Shown: positions 40,938 through 52,899 of the stretch, piece by piece
How the letters are laid out: each line of letters starts with the position of its first letter
Numbering within the stretch: position 1 is the stretch's first letter
Assembly: GCF_039631355.1 (NCBI RefSeq)
Contig: NZ_JBDIVF010000002.1
Coordinates: 620,001 to 684,000, forward strand
Reading direction: 5' to 3'
From: Uliginosibacterium paludis
GTDB taxonomy: Bacteria > Pseudomonadota > Gammaproteobacteria > Burkholderiales > Rhodocyclaceae
Length of the DNA stretch: 64,000 nt
The notes under the pieces: model-generated
Told to the model about the DNA's origin: nothing
What the model saw: the letters and a program-made list of their open reading frames with translations, nothing else
Database searches by the model: none
Position numbers and translations under genes: made by a program

Positions 40938-41876
40938 TCAGAACGGAGACAGGCCGACGCCGGCGGCTGCGTTCTCGATCGGTACGGCAAAACCCAGGCC
41001 GACGAAGAAGCGCTGTTGCACCGGATTGAGCAGGGCTGCCACGATGCCGACGACCTCGCCCTTCATGTTCACCAGCGGCCCGCCGGAGTTGCCCGGGTTC
41101 GCTGCGGCATCGAACTGGATCAGGCCGCCGAGCAGGGTGTCGCCCTCGGGCGAGCGGAACTCGCGGCCCAGACCCGACACCACGCCCGCCGACACTGAGG
41201 GCCCGAAGCCGAAGGGAAAGCCCACTGCGGCCACTTCGTCGCCGGGCTGCAGGCCGGCGGTGGAGACCAGGGTGGCCGGCCTGAGGTCGTCCGGCACGCG
41301 CTCGGCGCGCAGCACGGCGAGGTCATTGGCGGGGTCGACGCTGGCGATGGCGGCACCCGACTCCGAGCCGTCCGCGAAGCGGACGCGGATCTCCCGCGTG
41401 CCCAGCACCACATGCAGGCTGGTCAGGATCGCGCCCTGCTCGGTGATCACCACACCGCTGCCGATGGCGGTCCGTTCACGCTCGCCCGCGTCGGCCTGGC
41501 GCCGGCCCTTGCCGCGCGGCTGTGCTGCGCTGGCCGTATCAGCGGGTTCACGGCCGCTGACCCGCACCACCGACGGGCTCACCCGCGCATAGGCACGCGC
41601 CGTGGCCGAGGGCAGGGTTTTCGTTTCGAAGCTGCGCAGCACCGCGCGGTCGATGTCGGCCTGGGTCAGGCGCTCGGCAGGCGGCATGAACTGGCGCGAG
41701 AGCAGGCCGCCGCCCAGGGCAGAGAGCACCAGAAGCAGCAGGGGGAGTACGCGTCGCCACCGCCGGCCCGGGCGGATCCGGCGGGCCGGGCCGGCCGCAG
41801 CCGGCGCAGCACCTGCGGGCAGGGCTGCGGGCGCTGCCGCGGTGCGGGCCGTGCTGTAAAAGGCGGTTCGTTTCAT
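40938..41876 (-). CDS. membrane-anchored trypsin-like serine protease without PDZ domain
   Basis: The 312-residue protein has an Ala/Pro/Arg-rich cytoplasmic N-terminus, one membrane helix (about 44-60, RVLPLLLLVLSALGGGLLS) and an S1C-type protease domain. The triad is complete: His in LTSLHVVLGT, Asp in DPANDLAVL, Ser in NPGNSGGPLV. The chain ends shortly after the protease domain, so the PDZ domain of DegS/DegP is missing. It sits upstream of moxR in the same orientation, suggesting a shared envelope quality-control role. Confidence 0.88.
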   Translation of the reverse strand: MKRTAFYSTARTAAAPAALPAGAAPAAAGPARRIRPGRRWRRVLPLLLLVLSALGGGLLSRQFMPPAERLTQADIDRAVLRSFETKTLPSATARAYARVSPSVVRVSGREPADTASAAQPRGKGRRQADAGERERTAIGSGVVITEQGAILTSLHVVLGTREIRVRFADGSESGAAIASVDPANDLAVLRAERVPDDLRPATLVSTAGLQPGDEVAAVGFPFGFGPSVSAGVVSGLGREFRSPEGDTLLGGLIQFDAAANPGNSGGPLVNMKGEVVGIVAALLNPVQQRFFVGLGFAVPIENAAAGVGLSPF

Positions 41877-42206
41877 GCGCCCCCTTGCGTCGAAGGCGGA
41901 GGGCGGGCAAGGCCGGCCGGTCCGCACTCAGCAGACGGCCGCGGCGGACGCGGCCTTCATTCATGCTGGCACGCGAATCCCGGCGGTTCCACCCTGATTG
42001 CAAGAGGGGTTTGCCGCGCGGCTGCCCTTGCTTCCGCTCGTGCGCCCGGTGCCCGACGCTTCGGGCGGTGCGCTCGGGCAGGCCGCATTCGATCCGGGCC
42101 GGGCGTTCAGGTGAGCGCTCCCGGAGAAATCAGGGACGGCTCAGCCGAGGCGGCCGACGCCGGATCAGGCTGTCCGGAGCCGGCCCGGTTGCGGCGGGAC
42201 GGGCGA
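41877..42206. other. 330-bp intergenic region, no gene seen
   Basis: This G+C-rich region between the J-like gene and the protease gene has no ORF with a ribosome site or recognisable product. It presumably holds the protease-moxR promoter, which I could not identify. Confidence 0.4.
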
Positions 42207-42977
42207 TCAGCGCGGTGCGATGCTGCCCGAGCCGCGATGATTCTCGCGCTCGAGCTGGCGCAGCGTGGCTTCGTCGCGGGCGAGGCGGTAGCGGGCTTCG
42301 GATTCCTCGCGGCGGCGACGGCTTTCTTCCTCGTACTGGCTGCGGCGCTGGGCATTGAGCGCTTCACGCTCGGCGCGGGCCTGGTCATAACGCTGCTGCG
42401 AGTCCGACTGGTTGTAGGCGCGATCGGCCTGGGCGCGGGCGATGCGGATGTCCTGCTCCACACGCTGTGCCTCCATCCGGCGCCGGGCCTCTTCCTGCTG
42501 CTGTTCCATGCGCGCCTGGCGGGCAAGGTCGCGCTCCGTTTCGGCGGCACGGGCCTCGGCTTCCTGCGCGAGGCGCTGCTCTTCGAGCCGGATCGCTTCC
42601 GCGACCAGGCGCTGGCGCTGCACGTCGGCCTTGTGGTTGAAGTAGAGCCAGGCGCCCAGCACACAGGCCACCACCACCGCCGCGGCCCAGCGCAGCGTAT
42701 GGGGCGAATCGGCGTGCGATTCATGGATCACCACGGCAGAGGCCGGCAGGGCGGGCGGGTTCAGGCGCCGGTCGTAACGGGCACGCAGCTCCGGGTTGGA
42801 GAGCGTCTGGAAGGCGTCCTTGATCAGATTGAAGTGCGTATCGGGGTCCAGCCGGTCGGATCGCAGCGTGCCCTCCAGATAGTTCGCCTTCAGGCGTTCG
42901 AACGCGGCGGTGATGGCTTCGGTGGAAGCCGATGTGCTGACCTCGAGCAGGTCGTAGAGCGTTTTTTCCTGTGTCAT
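42207..42977 (-). CDS. J-domain-like membrane protein lacking HPD, with coiled-coil tail
   Basis: The 256-residue protein begins with a J-like fold (residues ~5-68, LYDLLEVSTSASTEAITAAF ... IKDAFQTLSNPELRARYDR). The HPD tripeptide that activates DnaK is replaced; the loop reads RSDRLDPDTHFN. A membrane helix follows (about 93-110), then a ~130-residue Arg/Glu/Gln-rich coiled coil. Without HPD it probably does not stimulate Hsp70 and may act as a scaffold. ATG 42977 has GGGGA close upstream. Confidence 0.75.
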   Translation of the reverse strand: MTQEKTLYDLLEVSTSASTEAITAAFERLKANYLEGTLRSDRLDPDTHFNLIKDAFQTLSNPELRARYDRRLNPPALPASAVVIHESHADSPHTLRWAAAVVVACVLGAWLYFNHKADVQRQRLVAEAIRLEEQRLAQEAEARAAETERDLARQARMEQQQEEARRRMEAQRVEQDIRIARAQADRAYNQSDSQQRYDQARAEREALNAQRRSQYEEESRRRREESEARYRLARDEATLRQLERENHRGSGSIAPR

Positions 42978-43129
42978 TCCCCAAGCCCGGCGACGCCCGC
43001 GCGGCACCGGACCCGGCAGGTGTCCGCGGCGCAGGTTTGTTGTTTTTAACGATTCCTTACGGATTCTAACGATAAACCATGGTGCCGGCATGTCGGAATC
43101 CGGCTCAAGCCCGTGTGGCGGGGATTCCG

Positions 43130-43672
43130 TCACGCCGTCGCGGCGCTGCCCGGTCTGGCTTGCCAGGTCAGGATATCCATGAGGCGGCCGTCGTCTTCGG
43201 CGCGCATTTCGGTGTAGCGGAAGCCGGCCTGCTCCAGCACGCGGCGGGCCGCGGTGTTTTCGGGCACGCAGATCGCCACCACGCGGGCGAAGGCATGCCA
43301 GTGCCAGCCCCAGTCGAGCAGGGCCGGCAGCATTTCGCCGGCAAGGCCTTGCCCCCAGTGGCTGCGCAGCAGCGCGAACTTCAGCTCGACCTCGGTTTCG
43401 CCTTCGGGCTGAAGAAGCCCGCAGAAGCCGAGCACGCCCCCATGCTGGCGCGACACCAGCGCCAGCATGCCGCTGCGCTGGCGACGCGCGTTCTCCAGCG
43501 TGATCTGCAGCCAGCGGGCGCAGTCGGCCTCGCTCAGCGGCTCGCCGTCGTCGACGCCCTGCATGGCGGCCGCGTCGCCATAGACGGCGAGCAGCGCGGG
43601 CAGGTCCGCCTCGAGGCAGTGCCGGGCGAAAAGGCGTGGCGTGCTGAAAAGCGCGGTGGCGTCCGAAGTCAT
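43130..43672 (-). CDS. GNAT-family acetyltransferase (RimJ/RimL-like)
   Basis: The 180-residue protein has the RimJ/RimL-like GNAT core: STPRLFARHCLEADLPALLA, VLGFCGLLQPEGETEVELKF, LRSHWGQGLAGEML and PENTAARRVLEQAGFRY. These enzymes acetylate protein N-termini or small amines; substrate unknown here. It lies 13 bp downstream of the VF530 gene on the same strand. Confidence 0.85.
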   Translation of the reverse strand: MTSDATALFSTPRLFARHCLEADLPALLAVYGDAAAMQGVDDGEPLSEADCARWLQITLENARRQRSGMLALVSRQHGGVLGFCGLLQPEGETEVELKFALLRSHWGQGLAGEMLPALLDWGWHWHAFARVVAICVPENTAARRVLEQAGFRYTEMRAEDDGRLMDILTWQARPGSAATA

Positions 43673-43685
43673 GGGGCGGCGGCGC

Positions 43686-43898
43686 TCAGAGCGCGTCGAG
43701 ATACAGCGCTTCGACCTTGGCGCGGGCCCAGGGCGTGCGGCGCAGGAACTTGAGGCTCGACTTGATGCTGGGGTCGGACAGGAAACAGCGCACCGGAATC
43801 CGCCGGCCGAGCTCCTCCCAGCCGAAGTGGGTGACCAGATCGGTCAGGATCGCCTCCAGGGTGAGGCCGTGAAGCGGGTTGGCGGGTTGTTCCTGCAT
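43686..43898 (-). CDS. VF530/DUF2132 family small DNA-binding-type protein
   Basis: The 70-residue protein matches the VF530/DUF2132 family almost end to end: NPLHGLTLEAILTDLVTHFG, WEELGRRIPVRCF, SDPSIKSSLKFLRRTPWAR and KVEALYLDAL. The Vibrio fischeri VF530 structure has a DNA-binding-like helical fold; cellular role unknown. It precedes the GNAT gene, likely as one unit. Confidence 0.88.
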   Translation of the reverse strand: MQEQPANPLHGLTLEAILTDLVTHFGWEELGRRIPVRCFLSDPSIKSSLKFLRRTPWARAKVEALYLDAL

Positions 43899-44121
43899 GC
43901 CTGAGCTTTCAGTAAGGGGCCGCAGGCTGCGGCGCCAGCGCGCAGGATAGCCCAGCGCGTGACCAGAGGGGGCGCGGCCTCTCCGCGCCGGGAGGGGCAG
44001 GAATCCAAGCGAGCGGCACTGCAGCCCGGAGAGAAACGCCGAAGGACACCCTCCGGCGGCGCCGCGCGGTCAGCGTGGAGCGGTGTTCGGTTGGTGCGGC
44101 ACAGTGCGGGTGGCCACGGTT

Positions 44122-45609
44122 TCAGCGCCCGTAGAGCCGGCAGAAACTCGCCAGCAGCTCATGATGGCGTGGCTGCAGCTGGGCCCAGTCGAAACGCCAT
44201 TGCCAGTAGCCGGAGGGCTTGCCGGGAAAGTTCATGCGCGCTTCGCTGCCGAGCCCGATCACGTCCTGCAGCGGATGGATCGCCAGATCCGCCACGCTGG
44301 CGCAGGCCGCACGGATCATCTGCCAGCCGATGTCCTGGCCGTCGATGGCGAGGTAGTCGCGTACATGCTGGCGTTCTGCCTCGCTGATCGAGGCCCACCA
44401 GCCGGGCGTGGTGTCGTTGTCGTGCGTGCCGGTGTAGATCACGCTGTCACGCGCATGGCGGTGCGGCAGATAGGCATTGCTGCTGTCGCTGCCGAAGGCG
44501 AACTGCAGGATGCGCATGCCGGGAAAGTCGAACTGGCGGCGCAGGTCTTCCACATCGGGCGTGATTACGCCGAGGTCTTCCGCAATGATCCGGAGCGGAC
44601 CGAGTGCCGCCGCGATGGCTTCGAACAGCGCGGCTCCCGGCCCCGGCACCCAGCGGCCATTGATCGCGGTCTCTTCGCTGGCGTGGATCTCCCAGTGTGC
44701 CGCAAAGCCGCGGAAGTGGTCGATGCGCACGATGTCGACCAGCTCGAAGGTGGCGCGCACCCGCTCGATCCACCAGGCGTAGCCTTCTTCGGCGTGGGCG
44801 GACCAGCGATAGAGCGGATTGCCCCAGCGCTGGCCGGTCTCGGAGAACGCGTCCGGCGGCACGCCGGCCACCACGGTCTGGCGGCCGTTTTCGTCGAGCT
44901 CGAAGAGCTCCGGCCGGGCCCAGACTTCGGCACTCTGGCAGGCGATGAAGATCGGTGCGTCGCCCACGATCCGGATGCCGGCCGCGTTGGCGTAAGTTCT
45001 GAGCGCATGCCACTGGCGGAAAAAGCACCACTGGCAGAACTTCCAGAACGCGATCGCCTCGGCATGCACCTCGCGCGCGGTGGCCAGCCCGGCCGCTTCG
45101 CGGCGCGCCAGGGTGGGCGGCCAGTCGGCCCAGTCCTGCCAGCCGAAATGATCGGCCAGACTCATGAACAATGCATAGTCGTCGAGCCAGCCGATCTGGC
45201 TCACGCAGAACCGCGCGTAATCCTCGCGCTGCGTCACCGTGGCGCCATCGCGGAACGCACCGGCCGCGCGGCGCAGGCGCTCCATGCGCCAGGGCACGAC
45301 CCGGGCGAAGTCGATCGCGTGCGTGTCGAACGGCGTAGCGGGCACGAGCTCGGCGGTGTCCAGCCAGCCCTGGTCGGCGAGCTCGGCGAGGTCGATCAGC
45401 AGCACATTGCCGGCAAAGGCCGAGCTGCTCATGTAGGGCGAGTTGCCTGGCCCGATGCCCCCCAGCGGCAGGATCTGCCACAGTGATTGGCCGGCTTTGA
45501 CCAGCCAGTCGACGAACGCGAATGCCGCCGGACCGAGGTCTCCCGAGCCATGCGGACCGGGCAGGGACGTGGGATGCAGCAGGATGCCGCTGGCGCGTGG
45601 GAGTCTCAT
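44122..45609 (-). CDS. malQ: 4-alpha-glucanotransferase (amylomaltase, GH77)
   Basis: The 495-residue enzyme has GH77 motifs: SGILLHPTSLPGPHGSGDLG at the N-terminus, nucleophile Asp in VDIVRIDHFRGF, acid/base Glu in RIIAEDLGVITPDV and GTHDNDTTPGWW. It transfers maltooligosaccharide units and recycles short chains left by GlgP/GlgX. It is the last gene of the leftward glycogen operon. Its ATG (45609) overlaps the TGA of a 33-codon ORF, so its translation is probably coupled to that ORF. Confidence 0.95.
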   Translation of the reverse strand: MRLPRASGILLHPTSLPGPHGSGDLGPAAFAFVDWLVKAGQSLWQILPLGGIGPGNSPYMSSSAFAGNVLLIDLAELADQGWLDTAELVPATPFDTHAIDFARVVPWRMERLRRAAGAFRDGATVTQREDYARFCVSQIGWLDDYALFMSLADHFGWQDWADWPPTLARREAAGLATAREVHAEAIAFWKFCQWCFFRQWHALRTYANAAGIRIVGDAPIFIACQSAEVWARPELFELDENGRQTVVAGVPPDAFSETGQRWGNPLYRWSAHAEEGYAWWIERVRATFELVDIVRIDHFRGFAAHWEIHASEETAINGRWVPGPGAALFEAIAAALGPLRIIAEDLGVITPDVEDLRRQFDFPGMRILQFAFGSDSSNAYLPHRHARDSVIYTGTHDNDTTPGWWASISEAERQHVRDYLAIDGQDIGWQMIRAACASVADLAIHPLQDVIGLGSEARMNFPGKPSGYWQWRFDWAQLQPRHHELLASFCRLYGR

Positions 45610-45707
45610 GGCTGGAAGACCGTGATGAGGGCGGAGGACTGACGGCCGAGTGCGTTCGGCGTCCTTGTTCGTGGTACAGCCGGGGCAAGCGTCGCAAGCC
45701 TAGTCAT
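45606..45707 (-). CDS. 33-codon leader ORF coupled to malQ
   Basis: This ORF begins MTRLATLAPAVPRTRT with AGGAG 6 nt upstream of its ATG (45707). It ends with a TGA that overlaps the malQ ATG (ATGA, 45609-45606). malQ itself has no good ribosome site, since the bases before its ATG (CTTCCAGCC) are poor. Ribosomes finishing the small ORF would therefore feed malQ. The peptide has no recognisable domain. It was read directly from the sequence, being too short for usual gene finders. Confidence 0.6.
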   Translation of the reverse strand: MTRLATLAPAVPRTRTPNALGRQSSALITVFQP

Positions 45708-45826
45708 GATGTTCTCCTGAAGTCCCCGGGCGCTCCGCAGCACACAGGATCAAGTTCCAAGTCGCAAGTTTTGCAGGTAGCGCTCCGCGCACCCCGCACC
45801 CTGTCCAGAGCGCTCAGCACCCGGTA

Positions 45827-47922
<2,096 letters not shown>

Positions 47923-47935
<13 letters not shown>

Positions 47936-50115
47936 TCGAGGATGACCGTGGCGAGAGGAGGAACATTGATCCGGATCGAGCAGGGCATGCCGTTCCAGGG
48001 CTGGGGCGTGCTGCGGGCGACGCTCCAGGGTGTGCCGACATTGCTGCCGCCGTAATGCAGGGAGTCGGTATTGATGCGTTCGGCATAGCTGCCGGGTCTC
48101 GGCACGCCGATCAAATAATCGCCGTGGACCGTGGGGGTGAAGTTGCAGATCACCACCACCAGGGCTTCACGGTTGGCGCTGTAGCGGACGAAGGAGAGGA
48201 TCGAGTGCTCGCCGTTGCTGTGCTCGATCCAGTCGAAGCCTTCGGGCGTGAAGTCGCGCTGCCAGAGCGCGGGGCAGCCGCGGTAGAAATGGTTGAGGTC
48301 GCGCACCAGGCGCTGCACGCCGGCGTGCAGGCCGGCTTCGGGGTCCGAGTCCAGCAGGTGCCAGTCAAGGCTGTGATCGGCTTTCCATTCATCGTTCTGG
48401 GCAAACTCGCAGCCCATGAAGAGCAGCTTCTTGCCCGGATGCCCCCACATGAAGCCGTAGTAGGCGCGCAGGTTGGCGAACTGCTGCCAGCGGTCGCCGG
48501 GCATCTTGGCGAGCATCGAGCCCTTGCCGTGCACCACTTCGTCATGCGAGATCGGCAGCACGAAGTTCTCGCTGAAGGCGTACATCAGGCCGAAGGAGAG
48601 TTCGCCGTGGTGATACTTGCGGTGGATCGGGTCGCGTGCCATGTAGCGCAGCGTGTCGTTCATCCAGCCCATGTTCCACTTGTAGTGGAAGCCCAGCCCG
48701 CCGGCAAAGGTCGGGCGTGACACCCCGGGATAGCTGGTCGATTCTTCGGCCGCGGTGACCGCTTCCGGCCGCTCGCTGCCCAGCACTTCGTTCATGCGCT
48801 TGAGGAAGGCGATGGCTTCGAGGTTCTCGCGACCACCGAAATGGTTGGGCACCCATTCACCCTCGTTGCGCGAGTAGTCGCGGTAGAGCATCGAGGCCAC
48901 CGCATCGACGCGCAGGCCGTCCACGCCGTAGCGCTCCAGCCAGAAGAGCGCGTTGCCGACCAGGAAGTTGCGCACTTCGGTGCGGCCGAAGTTGTAGATC
49001 AGCGTGTTCCAGTCCTGATGGAAGCCTTCGCGCGGATCGGCGTATTCGTAGAGTTTGCTGCCGTCGAATTCCGCGAGGCCGAAGTCATCGGTGGGGAAAT
49101 GTGCCGGCACCCAGTCGAGCAGCACGCCCAGCCCTGCCTCGTGGCAGCGCTGCACGAAGCGGCGGAAGGCGGCCGGTTCGCCATGCCGTGCGGTCGGCGC
49201 GAAGAGGCCGGTGGCCTGATAGCCCCAGGAGCCGTCGAAGGGATGTTCGCTGACCGGCATCAGCTCGAGGTGGGTGAATCCCATGTCGATGGCATAGGGA
49301 ATGAGGCGCCCGGCGAGCTCGTCCCAGTCCAGCCAGTCGGCGCCCTCGTGCTTGCGTTGCCAGGAGCCGGCATGCACCTCGTAGATGCTGACCGGCGCAT
49401 CGGGGGCGTTGGCGCGGGCACGATCCGCCGACGGTGGCACCGCGGCGGGCAGGGCATCGGTGATGCTGGCGGTGGCCGGCCGCAGCTCGGCGCGCAGCGC
49501 GTAAGGGTCCGCCTTGAGCGGCAGCAGGCGGCCATCGGCCGCGACGAGTTCGAACTTGTAGTGCGCACCGGCGAAGACTTCCGGCAGGAAGATTTCCCAC
49601 ACGCCGCACTCCGGGCGTCGCCGCATCGGGTGGCGGCGTCCATCCCAGGCATTGAAGTCGCCCACCACCGACACGCGCGAGGCGTTCGGCGCCCACAGCG
49701 CGAAGCTGGTGCCGGCCACGCCTTCCATCTCGCGCGGCCGGGCGCCGAGCAGCTCCCAGGGTCGCAGATGGCTGCCTTCTGCCAGCAGCCAGACATCCAG
49801 TTCGCCCAGCACCGGCGGAAAGCGGTAGGGGTCGTGCAGGATGCTGCGCTGGCCGTCCTGCCAGAGCACGTTGAAGCGGTAGGCGAAGCGCTCGCCGGTC
49901 TTCAGCCGGGCTTCGAAGAAACCGGTGTCGCCGTGCGGACGAAGGCGTGCGCGCAGCCGGCGGTTGTCGGCATTGATGAGTTCCACCGACTGCGCACCCG
50001 GCAGCAGGCAACGCACGCACAGCAGGCCATCCTCGTCTTCGTGCATGCCCAGCACGGCGAAGGGATCGGGATGGCGCGCAGCGAGGAGCAGGTTGAGTTC
50101 GTTCGGGTCGATCAT
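47923..50115 (-). CDS. glgB: 1,4-alpha-glucan branching enzyme
   Basis: The 730-residue enzyme has two N-terminal beta modules (a GlgB N1 domain and a CBM48) and a GH13 barrel with nucleophile in DGLRVDAVASMLYRDYSR, acid/base Glu in AAEESTSYPGV and ISHDEVVHGKGSM. It makes alpha-1,6 branches during glycogen synthesis. Length equals that of E. coli GlgB (728). It lies 54 bp after glgP and overlaps glgX. Confidence 0.96.
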
Positions 50116-50169
50116 CGTGCGGGTCCGTCGGTGAGGGCAGGCCTGCGCCTGCCCGGGCGGGGTCAGACC

Positions 50170-52599
50170 TCAGGCTCGCACGGGAATTCCCCAGATTTCC
50201 CGTGCGTACTGCGCGATCGTGCGGTCAGCCGAGAAGCTGCCCATGTTGGCTACGTTGGTGATGGCCTTGCGGGCCCAGGCTTCGGGCTGCTGGTAGAGCG
50301 CATCGACGCGGTACTGCGTGTCGATGTAGGACTGGTAATCGGCCAGCAGCATGTAGTGGTCCCCGCCCCACAGCAGCGCGTCGACCAGCGGCCGGTAGCG
50401 ACCCGGATCATCGGGCGAGAACTGCCCGCCGGTGATCGCGTCGAGCACCGACTTGAGCGCCAGGTTGCTCTCGCAGAGGCGCATCGGCTGATAGCCGCCG
50501 CGTTTGAGGGCGGCCACTTCTGGCGTGCGCAGGCCGAAGATGAAGATGTTGTCATCGCCGACGTTTTCGCGGATCTCGATGTTGGCGCCGTCGTCGGTGC
50601 CGATGGTGAGCGCGCCGTTCAATGCCAGTTTCATGTTGCCGGTGCCCGAGGCTTCGGTGCCGGCGGTGGAGATCTGCTCCGAGAGGTCTGCGCCCGGCAT
50701 GATCACTTCGGCCACCGAGACGCCGTAGTTGGGCACGAAGACGAGCTTGAGGCGGTCGCCCACGCGCGGGTCGTTGTTGATGACCTGACCCACGTCGTGG
50801 ATCAGGCGGATGATGGATTTCGCAGCGACATAGCTCGATGCGGCCTTGCCGGCGAAGAGCGTGACTCGGGGCACCCAGTCTGCCTCGGGGGCCGCAATGA
50901 TGGCCTGGTAGCGGGCGATCACATGCAGCACGTTGAGCAGCTGGCGCTTGTATTCGTGGATGCGTTTGACCTGCACGTCGAAGAGACTGTCGGGGTTGAG
51001 CTTCACGCCGGTTTCGCGTTCGACCAGTGCCGCGAGGCGGGCCTTGTTGGCGCGCTTGATGGCCATGAATTCGGCGCGGAAGGCCGCGTCTTCGCGCAGC
51101 GCCTCGAGCTTCTTCAGCTCGCTCAGCTGCAGGCGCCAGCCGCTGCCGATGCTGCGGTCGAGCAGCCCGGCCAGGCCGGGGTTGGCCTGCGCCAGCCAGC
51201 GGCGGGGCGTGACGCCATTGGTCATGTTGGTGAAGCGGTCCGGCCACAGCACGGCGAAGTCGGCAAAGATGGTCTGCACCAGCAGATTGGAGTGCAGGGC
51301 CGAGACGCCGTTGACCTTGTGGCTGCCCACGATCGAGAGATGGGCCATGCGCACGCGGCGCTCGCCGGCTTCGTCGATCAGCGAGAGACGGGAGAGGAAG
51401 CCGTTGTCACCGGGCCGCACGGTGGCCGCGAGTTCGAGGAACTCGGCATTGATCCGGAAAATGATCTCCAGGTGCCGCGGCAGCACATGCTGCATCAGCG
51501 AGACGGGCCAGGTCTCGAGTGCCTCGGGCATGAGCGTGTGATTGGTGTAGGAGAAGGTCTGGCGCGTGATCTCCCAGGCTTTCACCCAGGGCATGCCATG
51601 GTCGTCGCACAGTACACGCATCAATTCGGCCACTGCGATGGCCGGATGTGTGTCATTCAGGTGCATGGCCACTTTCTCGTGCAGGTTATCCAGCGAGCCA
51701 TGCTCGGCCAGGTGACGCTGCAGGATGTCCTGCACCGAAGCGGCCACGAAGAAGTATTCCTGGCGCAGGCGCAGCTCGCGGCCGGCGGGCGTGGAATCGT
51801 TCGGGTAGAGCACCCAGGAGATGTTCTCGTACTCGTTCTTGACCTGGGCCGCACGGCCGTAGTCGCCGGTATTGAAGGCCTGCAGATCCAGGTGGGCCGG
51901 GGCCACGGCCTTCCACAGCCGCAGCGTGGAGACTCGCCGGGTGCCGTGGCCGGGAATCACCATGTCATAGGCCTTGGCGACAACCTCGCCGGCATGACGC
52001 CAGATCGCGCGCTCGCCGAAGTGCTCCACCCAGCCGCCGAAACGCACCGGCGCGCTGATGTCGGCCCGCGGAAATTCCCAGGGCGTGCCGTCGGCGAGCC
52101 AGGGGTCGGGATACTCGACCTGCGAGCCGCGGATGATGTCCTGCGCGAACATGCCGTATTCATAACGGATGCCGTAGCCGAAGGAGGGCAGGCCCAGCGT
52201 GGCCATCGAGTCCAGGAAGCAGGCAGCGAGCCGGCCGAGGCCGCCATTGCCGAGTGCGGCATCCGGTTCGTGATCGGCGACCTCTTCGAACTTCTGCCCG
52301 TATTCGTTGACGCCCGCCGCCGCGCCGCCGGTCAGATCCAGGGCCGCCAGCGCATTCGAGAGCGTGCGGCCGATCAGGAATTCCATCGACAGGTAATACA
52401 CGCGCCGCGCCTTGTCATCGGTGTCGGCCTGCTGGGTCTCGACCCAGCGCTGCGAGAGCTGCTCGCGGGCGATCTCGGCGACGGCTTTCATCAGGTCGGT
52501 CTGCGTCGCGTCGCGCGCCGGCACGCCAACGCTCTTCAGGAGCTGCTCGTCGATGGCTGCACGCAGGCTGGGTCGGTCGGTCGGGGTCGTGAGGCTCAC
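50170..52599 (-). CDS. glgP: glycogen phosphorylase (GT35)
   Basis: The 809-residue enzyme has the PLP-site motif EASGTGNMKLALNGALTIGT with the Schiff-base Lys, plus NMTNGVTPRRWL and FVPNYGVSVAE. It releases glucose-1-phosphate from glycogen ends. The start is GTG 52599 with AAGGAG 6 nt upstream. It is the first gene of the leftward operon and is divergent from glgC, so synthesis precursor and breakdown genes share one 300-bp control region. Confidence 0.96.
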   Translation of the reverse strand: MSLTTPTDRPSLRAAIDEQLLKSVGVPARDATQTDLMKAVAEIAREQLSQRWVETQQADTDDKARRVYYLSMEFLIGRTLSNALAALDLTGGAAAGVNEYGQKFEEVADHEPDAALGNGGLGRLAACFLDSMATLGLPSFGYGIRYEYGMFAQDIIRGSQVEYPDPWLADGTPWEFPRADISAPVRFGGWVEHFGERAIWRHAGEVVAKAYDMVIPGHGTRRVSTLRLWKAVAPAHLDLQAFNTGDYGRAAQVKNEYENISWVLYPNDSTPAGRELRLRQEYFFVAASVQDILQRHLAEHGSLDNLHEKVAMHLNDTHPAIAVAELMRVLCDDHGMPWVKAWEITRQTFSYTNHTLMPEALETWPVSLMQHVLPRHLEIIFRINAEFLELAATVRPGDNGFLSRLSLIDEAGERRVRMAHLSIVGSHKVNGVSALHSNLLVQTIFADFAVLWPDRFTNMTNGVTPRRWLAQANPGLAGLLDRSIGSGWRLQLSELKKLEALREDAAFRAEFMAIKRANKARLAALVERETGVKLNPDSLFDVQVKRIHEYKRQLLNVLHVIARYQAIIAAPEADWVPRVTLFAGKAASSYVAAKSIIRLIHDVGQVINNDPRVGDRLKLVFVPNYGVSVAEVIMPGADLSEQISTAGTEASGTGNMKLALNGALTIGTDDGANIEIRENVGDDNIFIFGLRTPEVAALKRGGYQPMRLCESNLALKSVLDAITGGQFSPDDPGRYRPLVDALLWGGDHYMLLADYQSYIDTQYRVDALYQQPEAWARKAITNVANMGSFSADRTIAQYAREIWGIPVRA

Positions 52600-52899
52600 C
52601 TTGATCTCCTTTGTTGCCCGGCTCGGGCGGTTGCGTGGACGCGGCGGACGGGCTGACCGAAGGCTTCAGGCGGTGTGCCGCGCTGCAGACATGGTATTGA
52701 ATTTTTATCCGCCGATGCGGTCTCCATTGTCTGTTCATGCAAATAGCGGGCCGGGTCAGCAGGCCGGCGCGGGGGACTTTCGTACCCATGTGTCCGGTTT
52801 CGCGTACGCCGACGAATGGTGGCACACTGATTGCTGCTGCCATGCAGCAGGTGATCACTGCAATGGCCTGCAACCAGTCCAGAAGGGGAGACAACCATC
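52600..52899. promoter_or_regulatory. divergent glgP / glgC control region
   Basis: The 300-bp region holds both start regions: a ribosome site for glgP (AAGGAG, minus) and GGGGAG for glgC (plus). A short AT-rich core (near 52693-52710, TATTGAATTTTTATCC) is the likeliest promoter zone. I could not assign hexamers or an operator with confidence. Confidence 0.45.

Noticed and set aside
43971..43989. Hairpin GGCGCGG/CCGCGCC as a malQ terminator
   Set aside because: The 7-bp stem lacks a T-run on either side, and it lies 130 bp beyond malQ; not enough to call a terminator.
48841..52656. Very long open frame (1271 codons) on the plus strand opposite glgB and glgP
   Set aside because: It is antisense to two clear enzymes, has His/Val/Glu-rich low-complexity composition and no domain. 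It is a G+C-bias artefact of the opposite strand.
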